In this document: positions 63,434 to 64,000 of the stretch, piece after piece | Layout: each line of letters opens with the position of its first letter | Numbering within the stretch: the first letter of the stretch is position 1 | DNA from: a virus | Strand: one strand, 5' to 3' | DNA length: 64,000 nt | IMG/VR virus record: IMGVR_UViG_3300006846_000001 | Span: 37,314 to 101,313 of that record | Made by a program: the position numbers and the translations under genes | Notes under the pieces: generated by a model | The model's input: only the letters and a program-made list of their open reading frames with translations | The model's database searches: none | What the model was told of the DNA's origin: nothing

Positions 63434-64000
63434 TCAGGTGTAGGAGGCGCAGAAGGGCGCCGGGTCGATGGTGCCGGCGACGGCACCGGAGGGGCACACG
63501 TCGATGGTCCCGTCGATGGCCTCCGGGCCGACCATGTGAACGTTCTCGAAGGTCTCCGAGAAGACCTGGAAGTCGTTCACCGCGTTGGTCGCGGTGTCGC
63601 GCACGACGCCCAGATCCAGCTCGCCGCCGTCGAGGTGGATGAAGGTCCCCGCCGGGTACATCACGTAGTTGATGGTCGGCGGGAGGGCGGCCAGGGCGGT
63701 GTCCGCGCCCTGGTTGCCGATGGTGTTCACGTCCGGTGACCACACGGGCGTGATGAACCGGGAGGCGAACCACGCGTTGATCTGCGCCTGGGCCAGCGTG
63801 AGGTTCTCCTGGAAGCTGCCGCCGGGCAGGCTGCGGGAGATGTCGATGCGGAAGATGGTGTTCAGCAGCGACGGGAGGATCACGATGAAGGGGAAGTCGT
63901 CGTCCAGGCGGTGCCGCGAGCGCATGCCGGCGGCCGTCTGGTCGAGGATCGTGAGGACGTCCCGCGACGCGGAGAAGTCCGTCATCGTGTTGGTCGTCGT
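63434..64000 (-). CDS. Major capsid protein, C-terminal part (5' end outside window)
   Basis: The frame is open to the right edge, so only about 188 residues are seen. YVMYPAGTFIHLDGGELDLGVVRD and VNDFQVFSETFENVHMVG segments match the E-loop/C-terminal end of HK97-fold capsid proteins of actinophages (each written here only in part: INYVMYPAGTFIHLDGG, then NDFQVFSETFENVHM). Two Cys near the C-terminus (DVCPSG, PFCASY) are unusual for this fold. The upstream start and the protease and portal genes must lie beyond 64000. Confidence 0.8.
   Translation of the reverse strand, partial: TTTNTMTDFSASRDVLTILDQTAAGMRSRHRLDDDFPFIVILPSLLNTIFRIDISRSLPGGSFQENLTLAQAQINAWFASRFITPVWSPDVNTIGNQGADTALAALPPTINYVMYPAGTFIHLDGGELDLGVVRDTATNAVNDFQVFSETFENVHMVGPEAIDGTIDVCPSGAVAGTIDPAPFCASYT

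Noticed and set aside
1-64000. CRISPR arrays, tRNA genes, insertion sequences, integrase and attachment site
   Set aside because: Looked for on both strands by eye; no repeat-spacer pattern, cloverleaf, transposase or integrase motif was found. A program such as tRNAscan-SE would be decisive.

Overview
The window is a GC-rich segment of a tailed double-stranded DNA phage with a long-tailed siphovirus-type gene set, probably infecting an actinobacterium. The evidence is the codon bias, frequent GTG/TTG starts, many promoters placed for leaderless mRNAs, an LPXTG-anchored surface protein, and phage families common in actinophages (DUF932, ERF, Gam, DnaC-like loader, SPEC-type C5 methylase). Every supported gene lies on the minus strand, so transcription runs from 64000 towards 1. 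I see no tRNA, integrase, CRISPR array or insertion sequence.

Late region, 64000 to about 34000. The 3' part of the major capsid gene is cut by the window edge. It is followed by two cysteine-rich virion proteins (one possibly the tail tube protein), an SGNH-type hydrolase, a head-to-tail adaptor, an HK97 gp10-like connector, a probable tail terminator, a tail assembly chaperone pair with a -1 frameshift site, a 1331-residue tape measure protein, tail proteins, an alpha/beta hydrolase, and a lysis cassette (two TM/coiled-coil proteins, an M15 endolysin and a holin-like protein). A 9 kb island at 49.8-58.1 kb breaks into the connector genes. It carries five glycosyltransferases, three methyltransferases, a NeuD-like acyltransferase and a secreted Excalibur/LPXTG protein with a Thr/Pro-rich stalk. 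Small genes with their own promoter, and usually their own hairpin terminator (morons), sit at 33.6, 47.5, 48.6, 59.0 and 59.3 kb.

Replication and modification region, 33500 to 15000. It holds Gam and ERF recombination proteins; an origin-like repeat cluster inside a lambda O-like initiator gene, followed by a DnaC-like loader; a DNA methylase; HNH and VRR-NUC nucleases; and an SF2 helicase split at Walker A by a class 3 LAGLIDADG intein. A tightly coupled six-gene operon follows (ParB-like, PAPS reductase-like, ParB-like, PAPS reductase-like, class II glutamine amidotransferase, cupin/UDG-like). It is the best candidate for an undescribed DNA or nucleotide modification system. A DUF932 gene comes next.

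Distal region, 14000 to 1. This is a run of overlapping small genes, mostly unknown and several zinc-binding, with a cytosine-C5 methylase, a short-chain dehydrogenase, the small terminase subunit, and a ribbon-helix-helix protein cut by the left edge.

The main regulatory feature is a repeated palindrome, CTAACCCGGGTTAG, present in about 17 exact or variant copies. In the best copies it lies between a TTGACC/TAGACR -35 box and a TAGTRT -10 box placed about 7 bases before the ATG. It ties early operons and late-region morons into one predicted regulon of operator-controlled, leaderless promoters.
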